Shown: positions 50,646 to 59,028, numbered from the stretch's first letter. The stretch is 64,000 nt of DNA from Clavibacter californiensis (GCF_021952865.1 NZ_CP040792.1:992001-1056000); one strand, 5' to 3'. The notes: generated by a model from the letters alone, not told the origin. Numbers and translations: made by a program.

Positions 50646-51526
50646 CGCGGCAGCGCGTTCCCGTCCGCGTCGAGGTGGTCGCGCCAGCTGCGCGTCGGCT
50701 CCCAGCCGAGGAGCCGGCGGGCCTTCGCGGTCGAGATGCCCGAGGAGTCGACCCGCTCGATCGCCCGCAGCTCGATCGCGTCGCCGTAGTGGCGCGTGAG
50801 CTCGGCGACGAAGTCGTGCCCGCCCGCGTTGTCCGCGGCCGCGATGTAGAACACCTCGTGGCCGGGCAGGTCGGAGGCGACAGACAGCACGATCGCGTCG
50901 GCCAGGTCGTCCGCGTCGATGTAGCTCCAGAGGTTCGCCGTGAGCACGGACGCGTCGCGCACCTGCGCGCCGAGGTTCGACGCGTAGTTGTCCTCGTTGT
51001 GCACGGTGCTCGGGCGGAGCGAGATCACGCGGATGTCGGAGCGGCGCACGGCCGCGTCCATCAGCTGCTCGCCGAAGGCCTTGGAGAGCGCGTACGGATC
51101 CTGCGGGCGGAGCGGGTGCTCCTCGTCGACGGGCGCGTAGTCGGGCAGGAAGGGCCGCTCCGGGAAGAAGTTGCCGACGATGCTCTCGCTCGAGATGTTG
51201 ACGAAGCGCGGCACGCCGAAGCGCACGGCGGCCTCGATCATGTTGAAGGTCGACATGAGGTTGGTCTGCAGCACGACGTGCGCGGGGTTGCCGGTGGGCT
51301 GCGGGATGGCGGCGACATGCACGACGGCGTCCATGCCGGCGACGAGCGCGAACGCGGATCCGGCGTCGGTGAGGTCGGCCATGACGTACCGGCCCGGCAC
51401 CACGACGCCCGCGTCGAAGACGGGACGGACGAGGTCGACGCCCGTGACGTCGTGCCCGGCGGCGACGAGCGCCTCGACGGCGGCGCGCCCGACCTTGCCG
51501 CGGGATCCGGTGACGAGGACCTTCAC
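50642..51526 (-). CDS. NAD-dependent epimerase/dehydratase (extended SDR)
   Basis: 294 aa. The Rossmann motif is VLVTGSRGKVGRAAVEALVA, AALVAGMDAVVHVAAIPQPT follows, and the catalytic tyrosine-lysine pair lies in LRPQDPYALSKAFGEQLMD, with the serine in VNISSESIVGNF. It resembles UDP-glucose 4-epimerase-like and uronate-dehydrogenase-like SDRs; the substrate is unclear. Its start and stop both overlap neighbours by 4 bp (ATGA), so it is translated as part of the benE operon. Confidence 0.88.
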   Translation of the reverse strand: MKVLVTGSRGKVGRAAVEALVAAGHDVTGVDLVRPVFDAGVVVPGRYVMADLTDAGSAFALVAGMDAVVHVAAIPQPTGNPAHVVLQTNLMSTFNMIEAAVRFGVPRFVNISSESIVGNFFPERPFLPDYAPVDEEHPLRPQDPYALSKAFGEQLMDAAVRRSDIRVISLRPSTVHNEDNYASNLGAQVRDASVLTANLWSYIDADDLADAIVLSVASDLPGHEVFYIAAADNAGGHDFVAELTRHYGDAIELRAIERVDSSGISTAKARRLLGWEPTRSWRDHLDADGNALPR

Positions 51527-51939
51527 GCGCCGACCCCCGCCTGGCCCTCGGGCGCCTTCATCACGACGGGGACGAACGGGTCGTCATCGAGCCGCTCGGC
51601 GAACCACGTCTCGTCGACGTAGCCCTCCGACCAGAGCTTCAGCGGCGTCGCGACCGTGGGCGTGAACAGCTCCCACCGGGTCCAGAGGCGCGCCTCCTCG
51701 GTCATCATGCGGCCGACCTCGCGGGTCCACCGGACGACGACGTGGTCGACGGGCAGCAGGCGCTCGAAGGCGGCCTGCGCCTCGGCCAGGCGGGCGGACC
51801 TCGTGCCGTCGCCCGAGACCTGCTCGGCGCTCAGCGCCAGGACCAGCGTCCAGGTCGTGCTCTGCAGCTCGGGGTCGCGGGGCGCGACGGCGGCGTCGGC
51901 TCCGGCTCCGGGCGATGCGGGGGTGGTGTCGTGGCTCAT
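51523..51939 (-). CDS. Conserved-looking soluble protein of unknown function
   Basis: 138 aa. After a flexible Ser/Ala/Pro leader it continues DPELQSTTWTLVLALSAEQV, LAEAQAAFERLLPVDHVVVR, WTREVGRMMTEEARLWTRWE and WFAERLDDDPFVPVVMKAPE. It is rich in Trp and charged residues, with no membrane segment or recognised motif. The ATGA overlaps on both sides (benE upstream, epimerase downstream) and the normal codon pattern argue that it is real. Its place suggests a role in the same pathway as the BenE-type transporter. Confidence 0.65.
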   Translation of the reverse strand: MSHDTTPASPGAGADAAVAPRDPELQSTTWTLVLALSAEQVSGDGTRSARLAEAQAAFERLLPVDHVVVRWTREVGRMMTEEARLWTRWELFTPTVATPLKLWSEGYVDETWFAERLDDDPFVPVVMKAPEGQAGVGA

Positions 51940-53171
51940 GCGGCGTCGCGCTCCTCGTGTCGATCGAGTCTGCCACGCGGCATCGCGCGCGTCCGGAGCG
52001 CGAGGTGCACCAGGACGCCGGCCACGAGCGCGCAGAACGCGGCGCCGAGCCCGCCGACCGTGATCCCGGACGCCGCCACCACGAACGTCGCGATCGCGGG
52101 CAGGTGCGCCCCCGGCTCCCGCATGGCGGACGCCAGGCTCGACGCGAGCGACGGCGCGAGCGCGAGCCCGGCGGCGGCCGCCACGACGCCCGCCGGACCC
52201 GCGACGATCACGGCCGCGAGCGCAGCCGACGCCAGCCCGAGCACGAGGTTGGTCCACCCGGCCGCGCTGGCGGCGCGCCACCGCTCGTCCGGATCCGGAT
52301 GCGCGGAAGGTGCCGCGGAGAGCGCGGCCGACAGGGCGGCGAGGTTCACGGCGTGCCCGCCGAACGGCGCGCTCACGAGCGTGGCCGCCGCGGTCGTCGT
52401 CATCGCCGCGCGCCACGGCGTCTCGTAGCCGAAGCTCGCGAGCACCGCGACGCCCGGCAGGTTCTGCGACGCCATGGTCACGACGAACAGGGGGATCCCG
52501 AGCGCGACCGCCGCCGCCATCGTGAAGACGGGTGCCGTCAGCTCGATCCGGGGCACGAGGTGGGCGAGGTCGAGCGACGCTCCGGGTGCGGGCCCCGCCA
52601 CCGCGAGCGAGATCCCGACCACCACGAGCGCGGCGGCCAGCGCGGTCGGGGCCGCCCAGCGCGGGGCGAGGCGGGCGGCGGCGAGCCAGGCGAGGATCAC
52701 GGGGAGCACGACGAGCGGGGAGGCGACCGCCGCCGTCACGGTCGCGACGCAGAGGGGGAGGAGGACGCCCGCGAGCATCGCGGCGGCCACGCTCGCCGGG
52801 ATCAGGCGCACGAGCCGGCCGAGCAGCGGCCAGAGCGCGGTCGCGAGCACGAGGATCCCGCAGACGAGGAACGCCCCCACCGCGGCCGCCCAGCCGCCCT
52901 CGACCGCGCCGGATCCGATGAGCAGCGCCGCTCCGGGCGTCGACCAGGAGAGCGTGATCGGACGCCGGAAGCGGTGCGCGAGGAGCACGGTGCCGAGCCC
53001 CTGCGTGACGCACAGCGCGAGCAGCCCGGACGCGGCCTGGGACGGCGACGCACCCACAGCGGTGAGGCCGGTCAGCACCACGGCCGACGTGCCGGCGAAC
53101 CCGACGACGGCGGTGGCGATCCCGGCTCCGCGCGTCTGCGCCCGGCCGCCGGGCGACTCGATGACCGTCAT
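51936..53171 (-). CDS. benE: BenE family benzoate/H+ symporter-like protein
   Basis: 411 aa with about 12 membrane helices. AGIATAVVGFAGTSAVVLTG, VTQGLGTVLLAHRFRRPITL then SWSTPGAALLIG, GIPLFVVTMASQNLPGVAVL and FGYETPWRAAMTTTAAATLV are the conserved BenE blocks; the PITLSWSTPGAAL and SQNLPG segments are diagnostic. Proton-coupled uptake of benzoate or a related aromatic acid is inferred. No benzoate-catabolic gene is in the window. ATG 53171 was chosen over far-upstream in-frame starts. It is the first gene of the overlapping four-gene operon. Confidence 0.9.
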   Translation of the reverse strand: MTVIESPGGRAQTRGAGIATAVVGFAGTSAVVLTGLTAVGASPSQAASGLLALCVTQGLGTVLLAHRFRRPITLSWSTPGAALLIGSGAVEGGWAAAVGAFLVCGILVLATALWPLLGRLVRLIPASVAAAMLAGVLLPLCVATVTAAVASPLVVLPVILAWLAAARLAPRWAAPTALAAALVVVGISLAVAGPAPGASLDLAHLVPRIELTAPVFTMAAAVALGIPLFVVTMASQNLPGVAVLASFGYETPWRAAMTTTAAATLVSAPFGGHAVNLAALSAALSAAPSAHPDPDERWRAASAAGWTNLVLGLASAALAAVIVAGPAGVVAAAAGLALAPSLASSLASAMREPGAHLPAIATFVVAASGITVGGLGAAFCALVAGVLVHLALRTRAMPRGRLDRHEERDAA

Positions 53172-53422
53172 GCGCGCTCCCGACCGGACGCCGGTCGCCC
53201 TGCCGCCCGATCCTAGGGTCGGCTCCGCGCCCGTCCGCCATCGCCGAGCGGATCTCCTCACATGCAGAAATAGAAGGGGATGGTGATGTTCGCCCTCATC
53301 TCGGCTACCGTCGGAAGATCCGCGCTCCACCGACCTCGACGAGGCCCGCCATCTCCCGCACCGCACGTACCTCCCGCCCCGCCGAACGGCGCCCGCGGAA
53401 CGCGACCGCGCCGCGCCTCCGA

Positions 53423-54691
53423 GTGGCCGCGACCCTCGCCGCATCCGCCCTCCTGCTCGGCCTCGGCATCCCGTCCGCCCAGGCCGCGGAGGAGTACCCC
53501 ACCTGGTCCGAGGTGCAGGCGGCGCGTTCGAGCGAGCAGGCCACCGCCGACCAGGTCACGCGCATCACCTCCCTCATCTCGGGCCTCTCCGCCGAGGTCG
53601 AGGCCGCCACGGCCCTCGCCCTCCAGCGCGCCGACGAGCACGCCGCCGCGGTGGATGCGCTCGACGAGGCCACCGGCGAGCTCCAGGCCCTCGAGTCCAA
53701 GGCCGAGAGGGCGCAGGCCGACGCGGACGACGCGAAGCGCCAGGTCGGCCAGCTCGTCGCCCAGCTCGCCCGCAGCGGCGGAGGCGGCGACGTCTCCCTC
53801 CGCCTCTTCACGAGCGGCGGCGAGGACGCCGACGCCCTCCTCGCCCGCATGGGCACGGCGACCAAGCTCGCCGACCGGCAGGACACCGCGTTCACCGCCG
53901 CCGTCACGTCGGCCCGCACGGCCGCGTCGCTCGGCAAGCAGGCGTCCGTCGCGAAGGAGGCGCTCGCCGTCCTCGCCGCCGACGCCGAGGCCAAGCTGCA
54001 GGAGGCGTCCGCGGCGCAGGCCCGCGCGGATCAGGCGCTCGCCGAGCAGGAGGCCCGCAGCTCGGAGCTCCAGGCGCAGCTCACCACGCTCCGCGACTCC
54101 CGCATCTCCGTCGAGGAGGGCTTCGCGATCGGCGAGCGGAAGCGCCAGGAGGAGGCGGCCGCGGAGGCCCGCCGCCAGGCCGATGCCCGCGCGGCCGCCG
54201 CAGCAGCTGCCGCCGCCGCGAACGCGGCGGCGCGTCCCCCGGCCAACGCACCCCGCCCGCCGTCGTCGGGCGGCCAGCCGTCCGCATCCGGCTGGACCAT
54301 GCCCATCCGCAGCTACGGCTCGTACCAGTCCTACGGGATGCGCCTGCACCCGATCCTCGGCTACTGGCGCCTGCACGCGGGCGACGACTTCGGCGCGGGC
54401 TGCGGCACGCCCATCTACGCGACGGCGGCCGGCACGGTGCAGTTCGCCGGCGGATCCAGCGGCTTCGGCAATGCGATCACCCTGAACCACGGCGGCGGCG
54501 TCACGAGCGTGTACGGCCACATGTACTCGTACGGCGTGATGGTCCGGACGGGCCAGAGCGTGCAGGCGGGCCAGCAGATCGGCGCGGTCGGCAGCGCGGG
54601 TCTCAGCACCGGCTGCCACCTCCACTTCGAGATCCGGCAGGGCGGCGTCGCGACCTCGCCCATGCCCTTCCTCCGCAACCGCGGCGTCTGA
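53423..54691 (+). CDS. M23 family metallopeptidase with coiled-coil region
   Basis: 422 aa. A hydrophobic signal core (AATLAASALLLGLGIPSAQA, predicted cleavage after AQA) leads to a long coiled coil (about residues 30-270), an Ala/Pro linker, and a LytM/M23 zinc peptidase domain. The zinc ligands are LHAGDDFGAGCG (HxxxD, about residue 318) and HLHFEIRQG (about 398), with YGHMYSYGVMV between. This layout is that of secreted cell-wall hydrolases or their activators. The only in-frame start is GTG 53423, which leaves the signal peptide without a basic n-region; the codons just upstream (about RPRNATAPRLR) would supply it, but no start codon precedes them. Confidence 0.88.
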   Translation: MAATLAASALLLGLGIPSAQAAEEYPTWSEVQAARSSEQATADQVTRITSLISGLSAEVEAATALALQRADEHAAAVDALDEATGELQALESKAERAQADADDAKRQVGQLVAQLARSGGGGDVSLRLFTSGGEDADALLARMGTATKLADRQDTAFTAAVTSARTAASLGKQASVAKEALAVLAADAEAKLQEASAAQARADQALAEQEARSSELQAQLTTLRDSRISVEEGFAIGERKRQEEAAAEARRQADARAAAAAAAAAANAAARPPANAPRPPSSGGQPSASGWTMPIRSYGSYQSYGMRLHPILGYWRLHAGDDFGAGCGTPIYATAAGTVQFAGGSSGFGNAITLNHGGGVTSVYGHMYSYGVMVRTGQSVQAGQQIGAVGSAGLSTGCHLHFEIRQGGVATSPMPFLRNRGV

Positions 54692-54843
54692 CCCGCCCGC
54701 AGGTCGTCGCCGTCCCGTTCCCCGGCGACCGGGTCGTGGACCTCGGCGATCCGGATGCCGCACAGGCCTCCCGCGTGTACGCGTCGTGGTCGCGCGCCTG
54801 CGTCCAGCAGCTCCTCGGATCCTCCCGCGCCGCCGAGGCGTGA
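54688..54843 (+). pseudogene. Possible 3' remnant of an unidentified gene
   Basis: The only stretch above 300 bp without a full gene is 54692-55006. Its first half contains an open frame with strong GC-rich third positions reading VVAVPFPGDRVVDLGDPDAA, then QASRVYASWSRACVQQLLGS and SRAAEA, then TGA at 54841. No proper start exists: a GTG inside would give about 35 residues. It looks like the C-terminus of a lost protein. I recognise no family. The second half (54844-55006) looks non-coding and probably holds the promoter of the next gene. Confidence 0.35.
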
Positions 54844-55006
54844 CCGGCGCTTGAACGTTGCCTGTGCATTCCTCGGGTGCCGGATACCCGGTGGGGCCCC
54901 GGCGTAGCGTCGAACACGTGCCCGCGCCGGTGTCCACATCGACGCCCGGGCTCCCGGGTCGCACGGCGACCCGACCCCACGCACCGAATCCGAACGAGGA
55001 GAAGCA

Positions 55007-55462
55007 ATGCCCCGAGTAATCGAGACCGTCGACGTCAACGTCCCCGTCAGCACCGCCTACAACCAGTGGACCCAGTTCGAGTCGTTCCCGAACTTCCTCA
55101 GCTACGTGGAGTCGATCACGCAGGTCACCGACACGCTCACCGAGTGGAAGGTCAAGATCGGCGGCATCGAGCGCACGTTCGAGGCCAACATCACCGAGCA
55201 GCACCCCGACGAGCGCGTCGCCTGGAACTCCACGGGCGGCGACGAGGACCACGCCGGCGTCGTCACGTTCCACAAGCTCAGCGACACCGAGACCCGCGTC
55301 ACCGTCCAGCTGGACTGGGAGGCGAAGGGCCTCGTCGAGAAGGTCGGCGCGGCGATCGGCGTGGACGACCACGTCATCAAGGCCGACCTCAAGAACTTCA
55401 AGGAGTTCATCGAGAAGCGCGGCACCGAGGACGGCGCCTGGCGCGGGGACGTGAAGGCCTGA
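55007..55462 (+). CDS. SRPBCC family protein (polyketide cyclase/START-like)
   Basis: 151 aa. VIETVDVNVPVSTAYNQWTQ, FESFPNFLSYVESITQVTDT and LTEWKVKIGGIERTFEANIT are the standard opening of the actinobacterial cyclase/dehydrase-like SRPBCC group, and RVAWNSTGGDEDHAGVVTFH plus VTVQLDWEAKGLVEKVGAAI complete the helix-grip fold. Members bind small hydrophobic ligands; in this subgroup the ligand is unknown and many are stress-induced. GAGGAG lies 6 nt upstream of the ATG. It is followed after 2 bp by a 78-aa gene, probably cotranscribed. Confidence 0.88.
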   Translation: MPRVIETVDVNVPVSTAYNQWTQFESFPNFLSYVESITQVTDTLTEWKVKIGGIERTFEANITEQHPDERVAWNSTGGDEDHAGVVTFHKLSDTETRVTVQLDWEAKGLVEKVGAAIGVDDHVIKADLKNFKEFIEKRGTEDGAWRGDVKA

Positions 55463-55464
55463 TC

Positions 55465-55701
55465 ATGGACACGTCCGAGATCGTCTGGAACCAGGAGGCG
55501 CGCGACAAGATCCTCACGGACAGCGACCGCGTGCTCCAGGAGGCCGTGCTCACCGCGGCGAAGGAGCTCGAGGGCGAGGACTGGGAGACCGTGTACCAGC
55601 GCCTGTTCGAGCAGCTCAAGGGCCGGTTCATCGACTTCGAGCCGGGGCCGGACCTCCGCAAGTACGCCGAGGCCGTCTCCCGCGGGGAGATCCAGGGCTG
55701 A
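55465..55701 (+). CDS. Small soluble protein of unknown function
   Basis: 78 aa, acidic and mostly helical: MDTSEIVWNQEARDKILTDS, DRVLQEAVLTAAKELEGEDW, ETVYQRLFEQLKGRFIDFEP and a short tail. No motif or membrane segment. It starts 2 bp after the SRPBCC gene and ends 25 bp before a strong terminator, so the two form a transcription unit. The conserved-looking amphipathic helices and codon pattern support a real gene; the function cannot be inferred. Confidence 0.7.
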   Translation: MDTSEIVWNQEARDKILTDSDRVLQEAVLTAAKELEGEDWETVYQRLFEQLKGRFIDFEPGPDLRKYAEAVSRGEIQG

Positions 55702-55725
55702 CGCCAGCGTCACCAGCACGACCGG

Positions 55726-55759
55726 GAGGGCCCGGCATCCGCGAGGGTGCCGGGCCCTC
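55726..55759 (+). terminator. Strong hairpin after the SRPBCC unit
   Basis: Perfect 12-bp arms, 55726-55737 and 55748-55759, around a 10-nt loop, followed by GTCGCG. It separates this unit from the RDD gene. Confidence 0.75.
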
Positions 55760-55788
55760 GTCGCGTCCCGGTTCCCTCACCCGCCGGA

Positions 55789-55794
55789 TACGCT
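55789..55794 (+). promoter_or_regulatory. -10 box TACGCT upstream of the RDD gene
   Basis: GGATACGCTGGA context, as at 8997-9002, placed 40 nt before the ATG at 55835. The TSS would fall near 55801, so this mRNA has a leader. Confidence 0.45.
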
Positions 55795-55834
55795 GGATCC
55801 GCGTCGCGGGGGCGCAGCGACCACGGGAGACGCG

Positions 55835-56614
55835 ATGAGCGACGGGCACGACGAACTTCGGCCGGACGCGGCGCAGGGCGACGCACGAGCGGAGGACGCG
55901 GCGCGAGCCGCGGGCGACGCGGAGGCCGGGCCCGCGTACGCGTACGCGCCGTCGGATGCGGCGTACCCCGCGTACCCGGCGGGCTCCTACCCGGGCGCCG
56001 CCTACGCCGGCGGCCCCTACCCCGGCGCGGTCCCGCCGCCCGGGTACGGGATGGTCCTCCTGCCGCACGCCCATCGCCCCCTCCCGGCGCACATCGACCC
56101 CGCCTGGCGGCTCGCGGGCGTCGGACGTCGGGCGGCCGGGCGGATCCTCGACCAGGTCGTCTTCGGGTTCGTCGGCGGGCTCTCGGCGGGAGCGTGGATC
56201 GTCCCGCTGCAGGGCATGGCCCGACAGCGCATCGAGGACCTGCAGCTGTTCGGCGAGGCGGCCGACGACGTGATGGACATCTACTTCGGCGGCGCCATGC
56301 TGGCCATCCTGATCAGCATCGTGGCCTACCTCCTCATCGCCACGTGGTGGCTCGGGTGGAAGGGCACGACGCCCGGCAAGGCCATGGTCGGGATCCGCGT
56401 CCAGCGCTTCTCGGAGCCCGGCATGCTCGGCTTCGGCCGCGCGCTGCTGCGCGGCGTGGTGCAGAACGCGTTCGTGCTCGGCTGGCTGTTCACGATCTGG
56501 CTGCCGTATGCGTCCGTCGGCTGGGACTCCCGCCACCTCCTCCGCGGCTGGCACGACCTCGCGGCCGACGACGTCGTGCTCGCGCGGCGCACGGAGGCCG
56601 TCGCCTCGTACTGA
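55835..56614 (+). CDS. RDD family membrane protein
   Basis: 259 aa. The N-terminal 85 residues are a disordered Asp/Ala region then a Tyr/Pro/Gly-rich stretch (AYPAYPAGSYPGAAYAGGPY and more), a cytoplasmic tail common in actinobacterial RDD proteins. The RDD domain follows: LAGVGRRAAGRILDQVVFGF with the RxxxxxxD hallmark, a second helix (MLAILISIVAYLLIATWWLG), and WKGTTPGKAMVGIRVQRFSE with the PGK motif. A third hydrophobic segment is VQNAFVLGWLFTIWLPYASV. Function unknown, presumably transport or membrane homeostasis. Single-gene unit with a promoter at 55789. Confidence 0.9.
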   Translation: MSDGHDELRPDAAQGDARAEDAARAAGDAEAGPAYAYAPSDAAYPAYPAGSYPGAAYAGGPYPGAVPPPGYGMVLLPHAHRPLPAHIDPAWRLAGVGRRAAGRILDQVVFGFVGGLSAGAWIVPLQGMARQRIEDLQLFGEAADDVMDIYFGGAMLAILISIVAYLLIATWWLGWKGTTPGKAMVGIRVQRFSEPGMLGFGRALLRGVVQNAFVLGWLFTIWLPYASVGWDSRHLLRGWHDLAADDVVLARRTEAVASY

Positions 56615-56814
56615 CGAGTCGCGTCCCCCGCGGGACGCGCCCGGGGCGTGGGGAGCCTGACGAGGGCCTGGGAGAAGGGGCGCTCGCGGAATGCCGTCCC
56701 GGGGCGTCCGGGTTGCCCGAGGGCGGTCCGCTAGGACCGCTGGCCCCCGCGGCCCTCCCCGACGTGATCCGTCGCGGCGCGCGGAGGCCACCTGCGAGAC
56801 GAAGGATCCCTCAC

Positions 56815-57888
56815 GTGAAGCTGTTCTCCCCCGTCGCCCTCGGCACCCTCGAGCTCCCCAACCGCGTCGCCATGGCGCCGCTGACCCGCATGCGCTCCGA
56901 CGAGCACGGCGTGCCCGGCGAAATCGTCGTCGAGTACTACCGCCAGCGCGCGTCCACCGGCCTCATCGTCTCCGAGGGCGTGTTCACGAGCGAGCGCAGC
57001 AAGGCGTACCCGGGCCAGCCCGGCATCGTCACGGACGAGCAGATCGCCGGCTGGCGTCGGGTCACCGACGCGGTGCACGAGGCCGGCGGCCGCATCGTCA
57101 TGCAGCTCATGCACGGCGGCCGCGTCTCGCACGAGGAGATCACGGGCGGCCTGCCGCTGCTCGCGCCGAGCGCCATCGCGATCCAGGGCGAGGTGCACAC
57201 GCCCACCGGGAAGGCGCCGTACCCCGTGCCGAGCGAGCCGGAGACCGACGAGGTCCCGCTCATCGTCGACGAGCTGACGGTCGCCGCGCGCAACGCGGTC
57301 GACGCCGGGTTCGACGGCGTCGAGATCCACTCCGCCAACGGCTACCTGCTGCACGAGTTCCTCTCGCCCGTCTCGAACGTCCGCACGGACGCCTACGGCG
57401 GATCGCCCGAGAACCGCGCGAAGCTCGGCATCGACGTGGCGCACGCGGTCTCCCGCGAGATCGGCGCCGAGCGCGTCGGCATCCGCATCTCGCCGTCGCA
57501 CAACATCCAGGACGTGCTCGAGGAGGACGCCGAGGAGACGCGCGCCACCTACGAGGCGCTGCTGTCCGGCATCGCGCCGCTCGGCCTGGCCTACGTGAGC
57601 ATCCTGCACGCCGAGCCCGCGGGCGAGCTCGTCCAGGGCCTCCGGAAGACGTTCGGCGGCCCGCTCATGATCAACAGCGGCTTCGGCGTGCAGACCGAGC
57701 GCGGCGAGGCGATCCAGCTGGTCGAGGAGGGCACGGCCGACGTCGTGGCCGTCGGCCGCATGGTCATCGCCAACCCCGACCTCGTCGAGCGCTGGGAGCA
57801 GGGGCTCGAGACGAACGAGCCGAACCCGGCCACGTTCTACGGCCCCGGCGCCGAGGGCTACACGGACTACCCGGCGCTCGCGAGCTGA
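56815..57888 (+). CDS. Old yellow enzyme / NADH:flavin oxidoreductase (alkene reductase)
   Basis: 357 aa FMN-binding TIM barrel. KLFSPVALGTLELPNRVAMA, PLTRMRSDEHG, YYRQRASTGLIVSEGVFTSE, GGRIVMQLMHGGRVSHEEIT with the conserved histidine, GFDGVEIHSANGYLLHEFLS and NVRTDAYGGSPENRAK with the catalytic tyrosine region are classical OYE signatures close to the NemA/xenobiotic-reductase group. It reduces activated C=C bonds with NAD(P)H; the natural substrate is unknown. GTG start at 56815, directly before the conserved KLFSPV, with GAAGGA upstream. It ends before a 16-bp hairpin terminator. Confidence 0.93.
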   Translation: MKLFSPVALGTLELPNRVAMAPLTRMRSDEHGVPGEIVVEYYRQRASTGLIVSEGVFTSERSKAYPGQPGIVTDEQIAGWRRVTDAVHEAGGRIVMQLMHGGRVSHEEITGGLPLLAPSAIAIQGEVHTPTGKAPYPVPSEPETDEVPLIVDELTVAARNAVDAGFDGVEIHSANGYLLHEFLSPVSNVRTDAYGGSPENRAKLGIDVAHAVSREIGAERVGIRISPSHNIQDVLEEDAEETRATYEALLSGIAPLGLAYVSILHAEPAGELVQGLRKTFGGPLMINSGFGVQTERGEAIQLVEEGTADVVAVGRMVIANPDLVERWEQGLETNEPNPATFYGPGAEGYTDYPALAS

Positions 57889-57906
57889 TCCACGCCCGAT
57901 GACGTG

Positions 57907-57942
57907 ACGAGAGCGGCCGCCCCGATGGGCGGTCGCTCTCGT
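57907..57942. terminator. Bidirectional hairpin after the OYE gene
   Basis: 16-bp arms 57907-57922 and 57927-57942 with one G-T position and a 4-nt loop. It lies between converging genes. Confidence 0.8.
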
Positions 57943-57952
57943 CGTCGGCGGG

Positions 57953-58318
57953 TCAGCGGGTGGAGCGGGTGGTGCGGGCCGCGCGACGCTCGGCGCGGGA
58001 GGCGCGCCAGCGGCGCCACGCGTCCCAGAAACGGTGCAGCTGGCGCTTGAGGAACACGTTCACGCGGTGGGCCGCGGGGAACTCGGTGCCGAGCACGGCG
58101 ATCCCGAGGAAGACGATGAGCCAGCCGGGTCCGGGCAGCGGGATGAGCACGATGCCGACGAGGACGATGGCGACGCCGAGGAGCCCCACCAGGATCCGGT
58201 AGAGCCAGCGGGCCTTGGGGTGCAGCTCGATCCAGGCCCGGCATCGGCGCAGGAACCGACGGAGCGGATGCGCGTGGCTGGAGCCCGCCTCGTACTCGCG
58301 GGTCAGTGTGTCGGACAT
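57953..58318 (-). CDS. TIGR02611 family membrane protein (PGPGW motif)
   Basis: 121 aa. WIELHPKARWLYRILVGLLG leads into a hydrophobic hairpin with LIPLPGPGWLIVFLGIAVLG, the PGPGW motif that defines this family of small membrane proteins. The C-terminus is very basic (RQLHRFWDAWRRWRASRAER and on). Topology: two membrane helices (about residues 41-60 and 66-85). Function unknown. TAGCGT 6 nt before the ATG predicts leaderless transcription. Confidence 0.88.
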   Translation of the reverse strand: MSDTLTREYEAGSSHAHPLRRFLRRCRAWIELHPKARWLYRILVGLLGVAIVLVGIVLIPLPGPGWLIVFLGIAVLGTEFPAAHRVNVFLKRQLHRFWDAWRRWRASRAERRAARTTRSTR

Positions 58319-58324
58319 GGGTTC

Positions 58325-58330
58325 ACGCTA
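58325..58330 (-). promoter_or_regulatory. -10 box TAGCGT, leaderless promoter of the PGPGW gene
   Basis: On the minus strand TAGCGT is followed by GAACCC and the ATG at 58318. Confidence 0.6.
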
Positions 58331-58422
58331 CGGGCGGGGCCTGGGAAGCGTCTCCCTCATCCGGGGAATCCGCAGGATGGCGTGACGACCAGGGGTCGGG
58401 CGCCGTCGTCGGCGGCGGAGCG

Positions 58423-59022
58423 TCAGCGCGCCGCCGGCGCCGTGATCCGACGGGCCGCCTCCACGACGGCCGCGCGGTCCGCGGCGCGCGCCCGGGGCGA
58501 GTCCGCGTGCATCGCCGGGTAGGGCGACTGCACCCACGCCTGCGCGAGCGCGAACAGCATCGTGAGGAGGCGCTGCGGATCCCACGACGGGTCGATGTGG
58601 CCCTCCTCCTGCCCGCGGCGGATGGCCTGCACCTTGGCCGACGGCGACGTCGCGCTGTGCGGCACGTCGAGCTCCAGGCCGTCGAGCCGCGCCCACGCGA
58701 GCATGCGGCGGTGCTGCGGGTGCTCGTAGGCGTGGTCGAAGAGCTGGCCGACGAAGCCGGGGAGGTCGGCGGGATCCAGCGTCACGGCGGAGAAGAACTC
58801 GACGCCGTTGAGCCTCAGCACCGCGTGGAACAGCGACTCCTTGTCGGTGAAGTGCGCGTACAGCCGCTCCTTGCTCGCGCGGCCCGAGCGGGCGATGCGG
58901 TCGACGCGCGCGCCCGCCAGCCCGTGGGCGGCGAACTCCTCGCGCGCGGCCAGGAGGATGCGGTGCCGGACGTCGTCCTGCTTCTCGTCGGTGGATCGGG
59001 CGGACCCCGTCGTCTCTGCCAT
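58423..59022 (-). CDS. TetR family transcriptional repressor
   Basis: 199 aa. The N-terminal HTH is VRHRILLAAREEFAAHGLAG, ARVDRIARSGRASKERLYAH, then FTDKESLFHAVL; the rest is a helical ligand-binding domain. It is divergent from the MFS exporter across an intergenic region with a perfect 24-bp palindrome that overlaps both promoters, so it almost certainly represses itself and the exporter and is released by the exporter's substrate. TACGCT 6 nt before the ATG at 59022 selects this start over longer in-frame ones. Confidence 0.93.
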   Translation of the reverse strand: MAETTGSARSTDEKQDDVRHRILLAAREEFAAHGLAGARVDRIARSGRASKERLYAHFTDKESLFHAVLRLNGVEFFSAVTLDPADLPGFVGQLFDHAYEHPQHRRMLAWARLDGLELDVPHSATSPSAKVQAIRRGQEEGHIDPSWDPQRLLTMLFALAQAWVQSPYPAMHADSPRARAADRAAVVEAARRITAPAAR

Positions 59023-59028
59023 GTGAAC

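Noticed and set aside
54851-54910. TTGAAC and TAGCGT before the SRPBCC gene as a housekeeping promoter
   Set aside because: Spacing of about 48 bp is far too long; a promoter is likely in the region but I cannot define it.
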